Positions 1 through 7,216 are shown, counted from the stretch's first letter. The stretch: 9,970 nt of DNA from Prevotella sp. (GCA_022511055.1 JAFLSH010000104.1:1-9970), one strand, 5' to 3'. The notes: generated from the sequence alone by a model not told the origin. Translations and numbers: made by a program.

Positions 1-87
1 AATCCAGCTGAACCGATTACCTTTTTCGGCTGAACCTGCGGCGCAAATCTCGCGCGCGTATATATTAGTAGTCATACAAACTGAATG

Positions 88-115
88 CCCCACACCCTCA
101 ACACCCCCTACACCC
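88..115 (-). other. G-quadruplex motif in the left arm of the foldback
   Basis: Four C-runs on the plus strand (88-91, 95-97, 104-108, 113-115) are separated by loops of 3, 6 and 4 bases. The minus strand therefore fits the usual pattern of four G-runs of at least three with loops of 1-7. Whether it folds in the cell is unknown. Confidence 0.55.
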
Positions 116-181
116 TACACTCGTAAGTCCTTGATTTTCAATAGACATTTGTGGCCGTCTTGGGTGTTGGGTATCAATTTG

Positions 182-203
182 CCCTACACCCTCCCCAACA
201 CCC
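182..203 (-). other. G-quadruplex motif at the foldback centre
   Basis: C-runs at 182-184, 189-191, 193-196 and 201-203 have loops of 4, 1 and 4 bases, so the minus strand has a compact four-run G-quadruplex motif. The plus strand just downstream has three more G-runs (205-207, 215-218, 222-225). The centre could therefore form either a duplex hairpin or a quadruplex. Confidence 0.55.
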
Positions 204-378
204 AGGGTGCAGATGGGGTGTGGGGTAGATTTCCTCCCCTACACCCCAAATGGCCGAAAACAGCCGCTGAAAATCAGACACTTACAACGGTAGGGTGTAA
301 GGGGTGTTGAGGGTGTAGGACAAGTAGTTTGAATGGCTACTATATACGCGCGCACGTAATACGCGTACGCGCGAGTGT

Positions 379-1164
379 TCACTGCTTCTCGGTCATGTAT
401 TTCCAGTAGCGGCGGGGCATGTCGCCACGCTGTTTCTTGGGATTCAGCCGCTCGCGGATGCAGATGGCCTTGAAGTAGGTGCGCCAGAGTTCCTGGAAGG
501 TCTTGTCGTCATCGCTCAGCAGCGAGTCGCTGAGCCGGCCGTCTTCGAGCGAGAAGGGGAGCGCAGCCTCGTCGGCGAAGGTGATGCGTATCACGGTCTT
601 GCCGTCATGGTTGTAGCCGTAGCGGCGGCGGGCATCGTAGATGAGCCACGGCTGGGCCTGGAAACGGTCCTGGAAATGGTCGATAATCAGGGGCAGCACA
701 TCGTTGTCGGGCGAGACTACGCCGAGGTAGGTGCCGTCCTTCGCCTTCTGGAAGCGCAGGAACTGCTTCATCCGCAGCTGCTCGTGCAAGACACGGCGGG
801 CGGTGTTCGTCACATACAGCACATCGGGGTCGGCGAAGTTCATGCCCCCGCCAACGCCCGCGGCGGCGGGGGTGCGGAAAATCTTGTGGATATAGCGGAA
901 CAGCGGGGTGTACAGCTCGCGGCTCTCTGAGAGCCAGCTGATGCTGATGAGGCGGAGCGGCTCGCGCTTCAGCCGCTTCTCCAGTCCTGTCCATACGCGG
1001 CGGGCCTTGTCGTCGGCGGTCGTCACGCCATGCACCTCATCGCAAAAGAGCGGCAGCACGTCGCCCTCGCCCACCAGCCCATCTGGCTGCTGGTGCAGGG
1101 CATAGGCATCGAACACGGCGCTGAGCAGCCCATCCATTGTGCGGTCGAAAGTGTATATCAGCAT
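379..1164 (-). CDS. DUF4130 protein (TIGR03915-type, putative DNA metabolism/repair)
   Basis: This 261-residue protein resembles the DUF4130 family, annotated as a probable DNA metabolism protein and found beside a radical SAM protein. Visible family marks are the central MKQFLRFQKAKDGTYLGVV (132-150), then SPDNDVLPLIIDHFQDRF (151-168) and WLIYDARR (173-180). The C-terminal block runs FQELWRTYFKAICIRERLNP with MPRRYW (about 223-254). In many other bacteria this domain is fused to a uracil-DNA-glycosylase-like domain; here it stands alone, ending soon after the DUF4130 block. It is the second gene of a minus-strand operon, 65 bases after the radical SAM gene, with no -7 box in that gap, so it is probably co-transcribed. 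A DNA repair role is inferred from the family and partner; the chemistry is not known to me. The start is the first in-frame ATG (MLIYTFDRTMDG), which gives the typical N-terminus. Confidence 0.85.
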   Translation of the reverse strand: MLIYTFDRTMDGLLSAVFDAYALHQQPDGLVGEGDVLPLFCDEVHGVTTADDKARRVWTGLEKRLKREPLRLISISWLSESRELYTPLFRYIHKIFRTPAAAGVGGGMNFADPDVLYVTNTARRVLHEQLRMKQFLRFQKAKDGTYLGVVSPDNDVLPLIIDHFQDRFQAQPWLIYDARRRYGYNHDGKTVIRITFADEAALPFSLEDGRLSDSLLSDDDKTFQELWRTYFKAICIRERLNPKKQRGDMPRRYWKYMTEKQ

Positions 1165-1229
1165 GGTTTACAAGTCGGTGGCGGTGTGTGGCTTTCGGGA
1201 AGGGGGTGTAACGTCTGAAGGCCGTGCGG

Positions 1230-2522
1230 TCAGGAGTCGCCGAAGTCCAGCGAGAGCTGCTGCTCGGCGGCGGCGCGGCGCTGCTGCGCCTTCGAAATCA
1301 GGAGCGGGCGCAGGCGCTCGGGGCGCAGCTCGTTGATGCCAACGATGGGCTGGGAGTAGCCGTCGGTCAGTTCGCCGCAGGTGATGAAGAACTTGGCTTT
1401 CTTCATGACCACGCCCATTTTCCTGAGGTCGTACGAGGTGAGGCGGCCGAAGCGGCGGCTGCTGACAATGAGCCACGCTGACTTGGTGCCCAGGCCCGGC
1501 ACGCGGAGCAGGCGCTCGTAGTCGGCGGTGTTGATGTCCACGGGGAAATACTCCGGGTGGCGCAGCGCCCACGCCAGTTTCGGGTCTATGTCGAGGTCGA
1601 GGTGGGTGTGCTGGTCGTCGACTATCTCGTCTACGTTGAAGTGGTAGAAGCGCATGAGCCAGTCGGCCTGGTAGAGCCGGTTTTCGCGCACCAGCGGCGG
1701 CTGCTTCAGGTTGGGCAGCCGCGGGTCGTAGGTGTTGACACTGATGTAGCCCGAGTAGTAGACACGGCGCATGGTCGGCTGGTGGTAGAGCGCCGAAGAC
1801 ATCTGCAGAATGTCGCGGTCGCTCTCCTTCGTAGCGCCCACAATCATCTGTGTCGACTGTCCGGCGGGCACGAAGCGGGGCACGTGGCGCATCCGGCGGC
1901 GGTCTTCCTTGTTCTCGAGCATGCCCTGCTCTATGAAGCGCATGGGCTGGAACACGCTCTGGTGGTCTTTCTCAGGGGCCAGCAGCTTGAGCGAGTCTTC
2001 GCGGGGAATCTCGATGTTCACGCTCATGCGGTCGGCGTGGCGGCCGGCCTCGGCCATCAGCTCCTCGCTGGCACCGGGTATGGCCTTCAGGTGAATGTAG
2101 CCGTTGAAGCGGTGGATGGTGCGCAGGTCGCGGACTATGGCGGTCAGGCGCTCCATGGTGTAGTCGGCATTGCGCACCACGCCGCTCGAGAGGAACAGCC
2201 CCTCGATGTAGTTGCGGCGGTAGAACTCCATGGTTATCTCCTCCAGTTCCGAGACCGAGAGCGTGGCGCGCGGAATGTCGTTTGAGCGGCGGTTGATGCA
2301 GTAGGCGCAGTCGAACTTGCAGTGGTTGGTCAGCATCACCTTCAGCAGCGAGATGCAGCGGCCGTCGTCGGCAAACGAGTGGCAGATGCCCACGCCACCC
2401 ACCGTTGAGCCCACCATGCCGGCCTGGCCTTTGCGCACGGTGCCGCTCGACGAACACGAAACATCATATTTGGCCGACTCTGCGAGTATCCGCAGGCGCT
2501 CCATAGTCTTCTCTGTCAGCAT
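1230..2522 (-). CDS. Radical SAM putative DNA modification/repair protein (TIGR03916-type)
   Basis: This 430-residue protein is a radical SAM enzyme. C68, C72 and C75 form the CX3CX2C motif (NHCKFDCAYC) that would hold the 4Fe-4S cluster and S-adenosylmethionine. The N-terminus AKYDVSCSSSGT (17-28) and VGGVGICHSF (41-50) are typical of the family linked to uracil-DNA glycosylase/DUF4130. A helix-hairpin-helix motif, NTADYERLLRVPGLGTKSA (331-349), supports non-sequence-specific DNA binding. The frame stays open upstream to 2672, but that extension crosses the divergent promoter and the nrdG start, so ATG 2522 was chosen. A second Met at 2504 is also plausible, because the -7 box at 2530-2537 leaves almost no leader before 2522. 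It is the first gene of the operon with DUF4130. The substrate is unknown; a nucleic-acid target is inferred from the HhH motif and the partner. Confidence 0.88.
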   Translation of the reverse strand: MLTEKTMERLRILAESAKYDVSCSSSGTVRKGQAGMVGSTVGGVGICHSFADDGRCISLLKVMLTNHCKFDCAYCINRRSNDIPRATLSVSELEEITMEFYRRNYIEGLFLSSGVVRNADYTMERLTAIVRDLRTIHRFNGYIHLKAIPGASEELMAEAGRHADRMSVNIEIPREDSLKLLAPEKDHQSVFQPMRFIEQGMLENKEDRRRMRHVPRFVPAGQSTQMIVGATKESDRDILQMSSALYHQPTMRRVYYSGYISVNTYDPRLPNLKQPPLVRENRLYQADWLMRFYHFNVDEIVDDQHTHLDLDIDPKLAWALRHPEYFPVDINTADYERLLRVPGLGTKSAWLIVSSRRFGRLTSYDLRKMGVVMKKAKFFITCGELTDGYSQPIVGINELRPERLRPLLISKAQQRRAAAEQQLSLDFGDS

Positions 2523-2529
2523 ACAGCCA

Positions 2530-2537
2530 CAAAGGTA
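2530..2537 (-). promoter_or_regulatory. -7 promoter box (TACCTTTG) of the radical SAM gene
   Basis: CAAAGGTA on the plus strand reads TACCTTTG on the minus strand, an exact match to the Bacteroidetes TAnnTTTG box. It ends 8 bases before ATG 2522, which implies a very short or absent leader. No clear -33 TTG is seen at 19-21 bases. Confidence 0.7.
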
Positions 2538-2582
2538 GTAAAAAAAATCGGCACTGCCACACGGTTTTGCCGATTTTTTTAG

Positions 2583-2590
2583 TACCTTTG
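2583..2590 (+). promoter_or_regulatory. -7 promoter box (TACCTTTG) of nrdG
   Basis: An exact TAnnTTTG match ends 9 bases before the nrdG ATG at 2599. Transcription would start within a few bases of the start codon, giving a nearly leaderless mRNA. No convincing -33 TTG lies at the usual spacing. Confidence 0.75.
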
Positions 2591-2598
2591 CATCGATT

Positions 2599-3108
2599 AT
2601 GGCTACAACGCTACGAATACTGAACATTGTCGAAGACACCATGGTAGACGGGCCGGGGCTTCGCACCTCCATCTACTGCGCGGGCTGCCGCCACGCCTGC
2701 GCGGGCTGCCACAACCCGCAGTCGTGGGACTTCGACCAGGGAGAAGACATGACCGTGGAGCAGGTGATGCGCATTGTCATGGCCGACCCCTACACCCAGG
2801 GGGTCACCTTCAGCGGCGGCGACCCTATGTACCAGGCCATAGCCTTCGCCGAACTGGCGCAGCAGATTCACCGCCGCACGCAGAAAGACGTCTGGTGCTA
2901 CACAGGCTTCACGTTTGAGAGCCTGATACAAGATGACCAGCGCGAACTGCTCGCCGAACTTGATGTGTTGGTAGACGGGCCGTTTGTCAAGGCGCTCCGC
3001 GACCCCGATTTGCTGTTTCGCGGCTCTTCAAACCAGCGCATCATTGATGTGCAGGCTTCACTCTATGCCGGCCGCACCATCCTCTGGCAAGACAACACGC
3101 GGATTTAG
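2599..3108 (+). CDS. nrdG: Anaerobic ribonucleoside-triphosphate reductase activating protein
   Basis: NrdG is the radical SAM activase that puts the glycyl radical on the class III ribonucleotide reductase NrdD, allowing dNTP synthesis without oxygen; it acts in the cytoplasm. This 169-residue protein has the usual short length, the N-terminal MVDGPGLRTSIYCAGC (15-30), and the cluster motif C30-RHA-C34-AG-C37. SGGDP (72-76) is the SAM-contacting GGD/E element, and VDGPFV lies at about 126-131. A further cysteine, C27, precedes the cluster motif. The start at 2599 fits the promoter box just upstream and gives the conserved first strand. nrdD usually sits next to nrdG in this phylum, but here the neighbours are the divergent radical SAM gene and, 21 bases away, a convergent methyltransferase. 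The strict-anaerobe lifestyle fits the order. Confidence 0.92.
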   Translation: MATTLRILNIVEDTMVDGPGLRTSIYCAGCRHACAGCHNPQSWDFDQGEDMTVEQVMRIVMADPYTQGVTFSGGDPMYQAIAFAELAQQIHRRTQKDVWCYTGFTFESLIQDDQRELLAELDVLVDGPFVKALRDPDLLFRGSSNQRIIDVQASLYAGRTILWQDNTRI

Positions 3109-3129
3109 CCGAGTGGCCACCCCCGCGAT

Positions 3130-4320
3130 TCAGCCGACCTTATGACAGACAAGCAGCACATGGCGCTTGCCGGTCAGGGTGGTGGCAAAGACGTAGGCGC
3201 TGCCGCCCTCGCCCAACTTCAGTCGCCGCCGCAGCTCGCCAACGCCCATCGGGAAGTTCCTGACCGTCAGGTTGGCCTGGCTCAGATGCCCTAACTTCTC
3301 TTTCAGCTCGCGTTTGTTCATGGTGGAAACGGCATCTATCGCAAACCGCCTGCCCGGAAAGTCGGCTATCAGGCGGTCGGCCGTGAACAGATGGCTGTTG
3401 CGCTCCAGCTGGGTCACGCCGTAGCAGGCCGACAGCTCGCTGAAGCAGCCTGCCTTCATGATGCTGGCGTTTGGCTCATAGAGATAAGTGCCCAGCGCGC
3501 CTTCCGCCGAGGCTGGCGCACTTTCCGCCGGCCAGCGGGCGGGCTCGAATGTCTCGTTGTCGTTGGTGCAGACCAGCCGCAGCCCTTCGCCGGGAGCCAG
3601 CACCAGGAGCAGCTCCTTGCACTCGTTGCCAACCGACACGATATGCACCTCGCGCACCACCTCGCGCCCAAGGTCGGCCACCGCTTTCCGCCAGTCGAGC
3701 ATGGGTGCTAACTTCACCATCACGGCATCGCCCTTTTGCAGCAACGTCTCTTTCATCTCCATGAGGTTGGGGGTGCAGTCACTGATGTCGTAGGTGCGGT
3801 CGCCATGCTGGTCGCGGCGCGCAGGGTCGAGAAAGATAAGGCTGCCCCTCGGCATGGCTTGCAGATAGTCCGCCGCATCGGCACACACCACCTGTACGCC
3901 AGTCAGCCCGAGCCGCGCGAAGTTCTCCTTTGCGATAGCGCACAGCCGGGGCTGCCGTTCAACATAGACCGCACGGCCTGCGGCCTGCGACATATAGGCA
4001 AAGTCCACGCCGAAGCCGCCGGTCAGGTCGGCCAGCCGTCTGTCGGCCAACGGCAGCGCCGCCAAGAGCCGCTCTGCCAGCCGGGCCTTGTAGGTGGCGG
4101 TCTGCTCGCTCGAACACTGCTCCATAGACAGCCGCGGCGGGTAGACAATGCCCTCCGTGGCAGCCCACGCGGGCAGCTTCGTGCGCGCCTTCTGCCGGCC
4201 GGCTATCTGGTCGAGCGCCAACGGCAGGTCTACATCGGGCTGCCGGCAGCCTTGCAGCGCCAACTGCCTGACATCGGCCTCGGCATGCCGGTTGATGAAA
4301 TCGCGGGTGGCCTGGTTCAT
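3130..4320 (-). CDS. Class I SAM-dependent methyltransferase, PG_1098/THUMP-like family
   Basis: This 396-residue protein has a Rossmann methyltransferase core. Motif I is LADLTGGFGVDFAYMS (96-111), acidic E121 ends the second strand (VYVERQ), and the motif-IV position carries FLDPARRD (163-170). DPAR in place of the NPPY of N6-adenine methylases is typical of this Bacteroidetes family. The ASIMKAG segment (285-291) and the C-terminal part (about 330-395) resemble the THUMP-like domain that follows the core in the Porphyromonas gingivalis PG_1098 family. An RNA substrate is plausible from the THUMP-like part but unproven. It is the last gene of the DUF2851-thioesterase-dprA operon, starting 3 bases after the dprA stop, so translational coupling is likely. 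It ends 21 bases from convergent nrdG, with no obvious terminator between them. Confidence 0.85.
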   Translation of the reverse strand: MNQATRDFINRHAEADVRQLALQGCRQPDVDLPLALDQIAGRQKARTKLPAWAATEGIVYPPRLSMEQCSSEQTATYKARLAERLLAALPLADRRLADLTGGFGVDFAYMSQAAGRAVYVERQPRLCAIAKENFARLGLTGVQVVCADAADYLQAMPRGSLIFLDPARRDQHGDRTYDISDCTPNLMEMKETLLQKGDAVMVKLAPMLDWRKAVADLGREVVREVHIVSVGNECKELLLVLAPGEGLRLVCTNDNETFEPARWPAESAPASAEGALGTYLYEPNASIMKAGCFSELSACYGVTQLERNSHLFTADRLIADFPGRRFAIDAVSTMNKRELKEKLGHLSQANLTVRNFPMGVGELRRRLKLGEGGSAYVFATTLTGKRHVLLVCHKVG

Positions 4321-4323
4321 GGC

Positions 4324-5451
4324 TCAGAGTAACAAGTGATAAGTGCCGCCGGCCAGCGGTTTCACCACGCCCTTCATCTCCAACTGGAAGAGCAGGGCGG
4401 TCAGCTGGCCTATGCTGATGTTAGTGCGTACGCTGATGATGTTCAGCTGCAAGTCGTTGGCCACCTGCAGCAAGTCGACAACCTTCTGTTCATCGGCAGA
4501 CAGCTCGGGAAACAAGTTCCGCTCAATACCCTTGTCGGCGGCCTGCCGGCGCTGCCGTTCCGACTGCCAGCCCACGGCGTTGACAAAGTCCTCGGCCGAA
4601 GTCATCAGCCCGGCCTTGTTGTCGCGAATCAGGTGGTTGCACCCCTCGCTGCCTGAAGCCCCCACGGCACCGGGGAATGCCAGCACATCACGCCCATAGT
4701 CCTGGGCTATGCGCGCCGTAATGAGCGCGCCGCCCCTCGCCGCCGACTCCACAACCACGGTGGCATCGGCCAGACCAGCCACAATGCGGTTGCGCTGGCG
4801 GAAATTGTTGGGCAGCGGCTCGGTCTGGGTCATATACTCGGTCAGCAGGCCGCCCTGCGCGACCATGGCCTTGGCTGTCTCGCGGTGGTGGCCGGGATAG
4901 ATGGTGTCAAGTCCGTGCGCCAGCACCCCAACGGTCTCGTAGCCGCTCTGGAGTGCCTGCCGGTGGGCGCAGATGTCAATGCCGTAGGCCAGCCCGCTGA
5001 CAATGAGCGCCTGCGGGCACAGCTGCTTCAGTTCGGTGATGAAGCGGCGGGTCAGGTCTTGGCCGTAGCTGGTGCAGCGGCGCGTTCCCACAATGGCCAC
5101 CACGCGCTGCTGGTTCAGGTCGGCCTGCCCCTTGTAGAACACGGCGAGCGGCGCATCATCGCAGTCGCGCAGCCGACCCGGATAGTCGCTGTCGTTCAGC
5201 GCCAGCACCTTGATGCCGTGCCCGGCGGCGAACTCCAGCTCGGCCTCTGCCCGCGCCATGGCCTCATCCCAGTGCTTCAGCGACTCCAGCAGCCGCGGGG
5301 TGCAGCCATCAATCAGGCTGCCCACCTCGTTGCGCTGCTCGTAGACGGCCTGGCCGCCGCCCAACGAGCGATAGAGGTGCAGCGCCACGCGCGGATTGAA
5401 TCCCACCATGCGGGTCAGCGCCAGGGTGCAAAGTGTCTCTTGGCTGCTCAT
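4324..5451 (-). CDS. dprA: DNA-processing protein DprA
   Basis: DprA (Smf) binds incoming single-stranded DNA during natural transformation and loads RecA on it; it also occurs in bacteria not known to be transformable. The 375-residue protein has the usual three parts. An N-terminal helical region (1-75) is followed by the Rossmann-like DprA core (about 80-290). Core marks are VAIVGTRRCTSYG (118-130), VSGLAYGIDICAHRQAL (151-167), GLLTEY (201-206), NNFRQRNRIVAGLADATVVVE (215-235) and SARGGALITAR-type residues (236-247). A C-terminal winged-helix (DML1-like) domain occupies about 315-375. The ATG at 5451 overlaps the thioesterase stop by 4 bases (ATGA), and its own stop is 3 bases before the methyltransferase, so it is an internal operon gene. 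It has full length and intact motifs. Confidence 0.95.
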   Translation of the reverse strand: MSSQETLCTLALTRMVGFNPRVALHLYRSLGGGQAVYEQRNEVGSLIDGCTPRLLESLKHWDEAMARAEAELEFAAGHGIKVLALNDSDYPGRLRDCDDAPLAVFYKGQADLNQQRVVAIVGTRRCTSYGQDLTRRFITELKQLCPQALIVSGLAYGIDICAHRQALQSGYETVGVLAHGLDTIYPGHHRETAKAMVAQGGLLTEYMTQTEPLPNNFRQRNRIVAGLADATVVVESAARGGALITARIAQDYGRDVLAFPGAVGASGSEGCNHLIRDNKAGLMTSAEDFVNAVGWQSERQRRQAADKGIERNLFPELSADEQKVVDLLQVANDLQLNIISVRTNISIGQLTALLFQLEMKGVVKPLAGGTYHLLL

Positions 5452-5876
5452 AGGCCGGGGCGCGATTCCGCGGAGTCTATATAGGGCGCGAAAGCCCGGT
5501 CATAGTCTTTGCTGACAGCCAGCCGGCCATCGACCAGACACACCAGCTCCACCCTGCCGCGGAAGCACAGCTGCTCGTCAGCGGCACGGAACAAATCGTG
5601 GTGGAACACGTACTTGATGCCCTCTTTCGTGAGCCGCAGCCGCGATACGAACTCATCATCCGGCCGCAGCGGGGTCTTGTACTGCAGGCTCATGCGCGCC
5701 ACCACGGCATCGACACCCTTCTGGTGCATCTCGGCAAAGCTCAGGCCGCACGACTTCAGGAACAGGTGGCGCGTATGCTCACAGTAGTGCAGGTAGTTGG
5801 CGTTGTTGACAATGCCCTCGATGTCGCACTCGTAGTCGCGCACCGCCATTCGTGTCTCAAAGCAATACTTATTCAT
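5448..5876 (-). CDS. Acyl-CoA thioesterase, hot-dog fold (YbgC/FadM type)
   Basis: This 142-residue protein is a single hot-dog domain of the 4-hydroxybenzoyl-CoA thioesterase family, predicted to hydrolyse acyl-CoA thioesters in the cytoplasm. The signature is VRDYECDIEGIVNNANYLHYCEHTR (12-36), where D18 sits at the usual catalytic aspartate position and NNANYL starts the long central helix. The second half (RMSLQYKTPLRPDDEF, 61-76) is the typical mid-domain strand. Its stop overlaps the dprA ATG, and its start is 15 bases after the DUF2851 stop, so it is co-transcribed. The natural acyl substrate cannot be told from sequence. The operon link to dprA looks like a shared-transcription arrangement rather than a shared pathway. 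Confidence 0.88.
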   Translation of the reverse strand: MNKYCFETRMAVRDYECDIEGIVNNANYLHYCEHTRHLFLKSCGLSFAEMHQKGVDAVVARMSLQYKTPLRPDDEFVSRLRLTKEGIKYVFHHDLFRAADEQLCFRGRVELVCLVDGRLAVSKDYDRAFAPYIDSAESRPGL

Positions 5877-5891
5877 TGTCTTTCCGTTTTC

Positions 5892-7193
5892 TTACGTTTT
5901 TACTCTTTTCAGATACTCAAAGCCAATGCGGCAGCGCAGGCAGTCCTTGCGGTCGCAGTACTCCCGCTTCAGCTGTATCAGCGCCTGCGAGTCGCCCGCC
6001 GACTGCACTTCCAGGCCGCACTGCCGCCACAGGCGGATAATATGGTTGTTCTCCGGCTTCAGCTGTTCCAGCAGGCTGAAGGCCCGGTCGCAAAGCTCGT
6101 CTTTCTGCTGGTGGCGCCCCATGGCAAAGAGCATGGGCACGGCCGTGTTGATGACAAGCAGGTCGAGCGAGCCGCTGCTCAGGTGTTTCTCGTTCTTGGC
6201 ACTCAGCGAGCCGAAGGTGTAGTGGGTCTCCCAGTAGGGCGTAACCTGCGAGCGCAACAGAGTGCGCAGCTGGTCGGGCGTCTCGCAGGCCAGCAGATGG
6301 CTCAGCCCCGTGCGCTGCTCATGGTAGAGGCGCGCCAGCTGCGAGATGCGGATATGCGGGAAATTCTGCGGGCGCAGGCGCAGGAATCGCCACTGCGCGG
6401 CATCCATAGGCCGCAGCTGGAACTTGTGGGCCAGATAGTGGTACTCGTCTCTCAGCTTGGTGAAGTAGCCATCAGCCAGTGCATCTTGCTGATAGTGCTG
6501 CGGCACGGTGTCAAGCTCAAGCAGCCCCGCCTGCCCCATGAAGATGGCCTCGACCTGAAACAAGTTGTCGCGGTGGCGGGCCACGGCCTGCAGCGGTACG
6601 CCCATGGCCCACTGCTCAAACGCATCGCCGTTGATGCCGAAGCCATAGTTGCGCGCCAGGGTCACGAAGTAGGCATCTTCCCACGACCCGTTCAGCAGGT
6701 CGGCGCGGCGACTGATGGCCGCCGTCTTCTGCTCCAGCCGCTCCGTTTGCAGAGCCGCCATCCACGAGCGGACAGTCAGCCGCGACAACTCAGGAACTAT
6801 CTGGTAGCAAGGCGGGTACTGGTCAGCGGTGAGCAGCTGCTCATACTGCTCGCGCACGTGGCCGGGCACTGCCAGCTGCATCTGCGCAATCAGCTCGCCC
6901 CGGCTGTTCCTGACATCCGCATCAATGGTCTCGCAGACGTGCAGCACCACGTTGTCATAGTTGCAGTCCTTGTCATGCCCATGCTGATACCAGTCGCTGG
7001 CCTTGGTGTGAATCTCCACGTTGCCCACCCAGAGCGTGCCGCCGATGTTCACCTTGGCGTTGAAGAAGTCCGGCCCCGCGTTGCGGTTGTGCAGCCCCGG
7101 GTCTATCACTTCCACTGGCCTGCCATCAGCCGTTGCCAGCGGCTGCAGCGGGAACAGCTTATGTTTCCAAGTGTAATGCAGCAGTTCTTCCAT
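5892..7193 (-). CDS. DUF2851 family protein
   Basis: This 433-residue protein matches the Bacteroidetes DUF2851 family, whose function I do not know. The N-terminus is typical: MEELLHYTWKHKLFPL, then DPGLHNRNAGPDFFNAKV (31-48), TLWVGNVEIHTKASDWYQHGHD (53-74) and NVVLHV (81-86). The spacing of D42 (GPDF) and E60-I-H62 after a beta strand recalls metal-dependent nucleases of the PD-(D/E)XK kind; that is inference only. The C-terminus has C413, C418 and C421 in a CX4CX2C arrangement (YCDRKDCLRC), a possible zinc or iron-sulfur site. No signal peptide or membrane segment is seen. It is the first gene of the minus-strand operon. A TAACTTTG box at 7217-7224 with an upstream TTTG 20 bases away gives a good promoter and a leader of about 17 bases. 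Confidence 0.85.
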   Translation of the reverse strand: MEELLHYTWKHKLFPLQPLATADGRPVEVIDPGLHNRNAGPDFFNAKVNIGGTLWVGNVEIHTKASDWYQHGHDKDCNYDNVVLHVCETIDADVRNSRGELIAQMQLAVPGHVREQYEQLLTADQYPPCYQIVPELSRLTVRSWMAALQTERLEQKTAAISRRADLLNGSWEDAYFVTLARNYGFGINGDAFEQWAMGVPLQAVARHRDNLFQVEAIFMGQAGLLELDTVPQHYQQDALADGYFTKLRDEYHYLAHKFQLRPMDAAQWRFLRLRPQNFPHIRISQLARLYHEQRTGLSHLLACETPDQLRTLLRSQVTPYWETHYTFGSLSAKNEKHLSSGSLDLLVINTAVPMLFAMGRHQQKDELCDRAFSLLEQLKPENNHIIRLWRQCGLEVQSAGDSQALIQLKREYCDRKDCLRCRIGFEYLKRVKT

Positions 7194-7216
7194 AGCTTTT
7201 TGTCAATTACGGAAGG

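Larger units (their letters stand above)
52..353. repeat. Large imperfect inverted repeat (foldback) of ACACCC/GGGTGT blocks
   Basis: This gene-free stretch folds back on itself. The ends are an exact 13-base inverted repeat (GCGCGCGTATATA at 52-64, complement at 341-353). Similarity continues inward through most of both arms: ACACCCTCAACACCCC in the left arm at about 92-107 matches the complement of GGGGTGTTGAGGGTGT at 301-316, and a GTAAG...TGATTTTCA block at about 123-140 matches the complement of 269-286. The centre (about 178-229) is itself partly self-complementary (CTACACCC against GGGTGTGGGGTAG). No target-site duplication is evident at the two ends, and no transposase is present. It lies directly after the stop of the DUF4130 gene. 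It may be a MITE-like non-autonomous element, a giant REP-type palindrome, or a transcription stop or roadblock. The repeat is clear; the identity is unknown. Confidence 0.8.
2530..2590. promoter_or_regulatory. Mirror-image divergent promoter region (inverted repeat including both -7 boxes)
   Basis: The 24 bases at 2530-2553 and the 23 bases at 2568-2590 are near-perfect inverted copies. Each arm has the -7 box outermost, then a run of 8 or 7 A/T, then TCGGCA/TGCCGA towards the centre, with a 14-base spacer (2554-2567). The arms differ only by one base next to the box and one A in the homopolymer. The symmetry places equal promoters facing both ways. The arms could also form a cruciform or bind a dimeric regulator; no regulator is identifiable here. 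Confidence 0.75.

Noticed and set aside
7..36. Direct repeat GCTGAACC (7-14 and 29-36)
   Set aside because: Only two 8-base copies at the window edge around a weak CCGA/TCGG hairpin; not enough to call a site, and no CRISPR periodicity.
2523..2672. 50-residue N-terminal extension of the radical SAM protein
   Set aside because: It would cross the divergent promoter and overlap the nrdG coding start, and it lacks family similarity; the family N-terminus begins near MERLRILAESAKYD.
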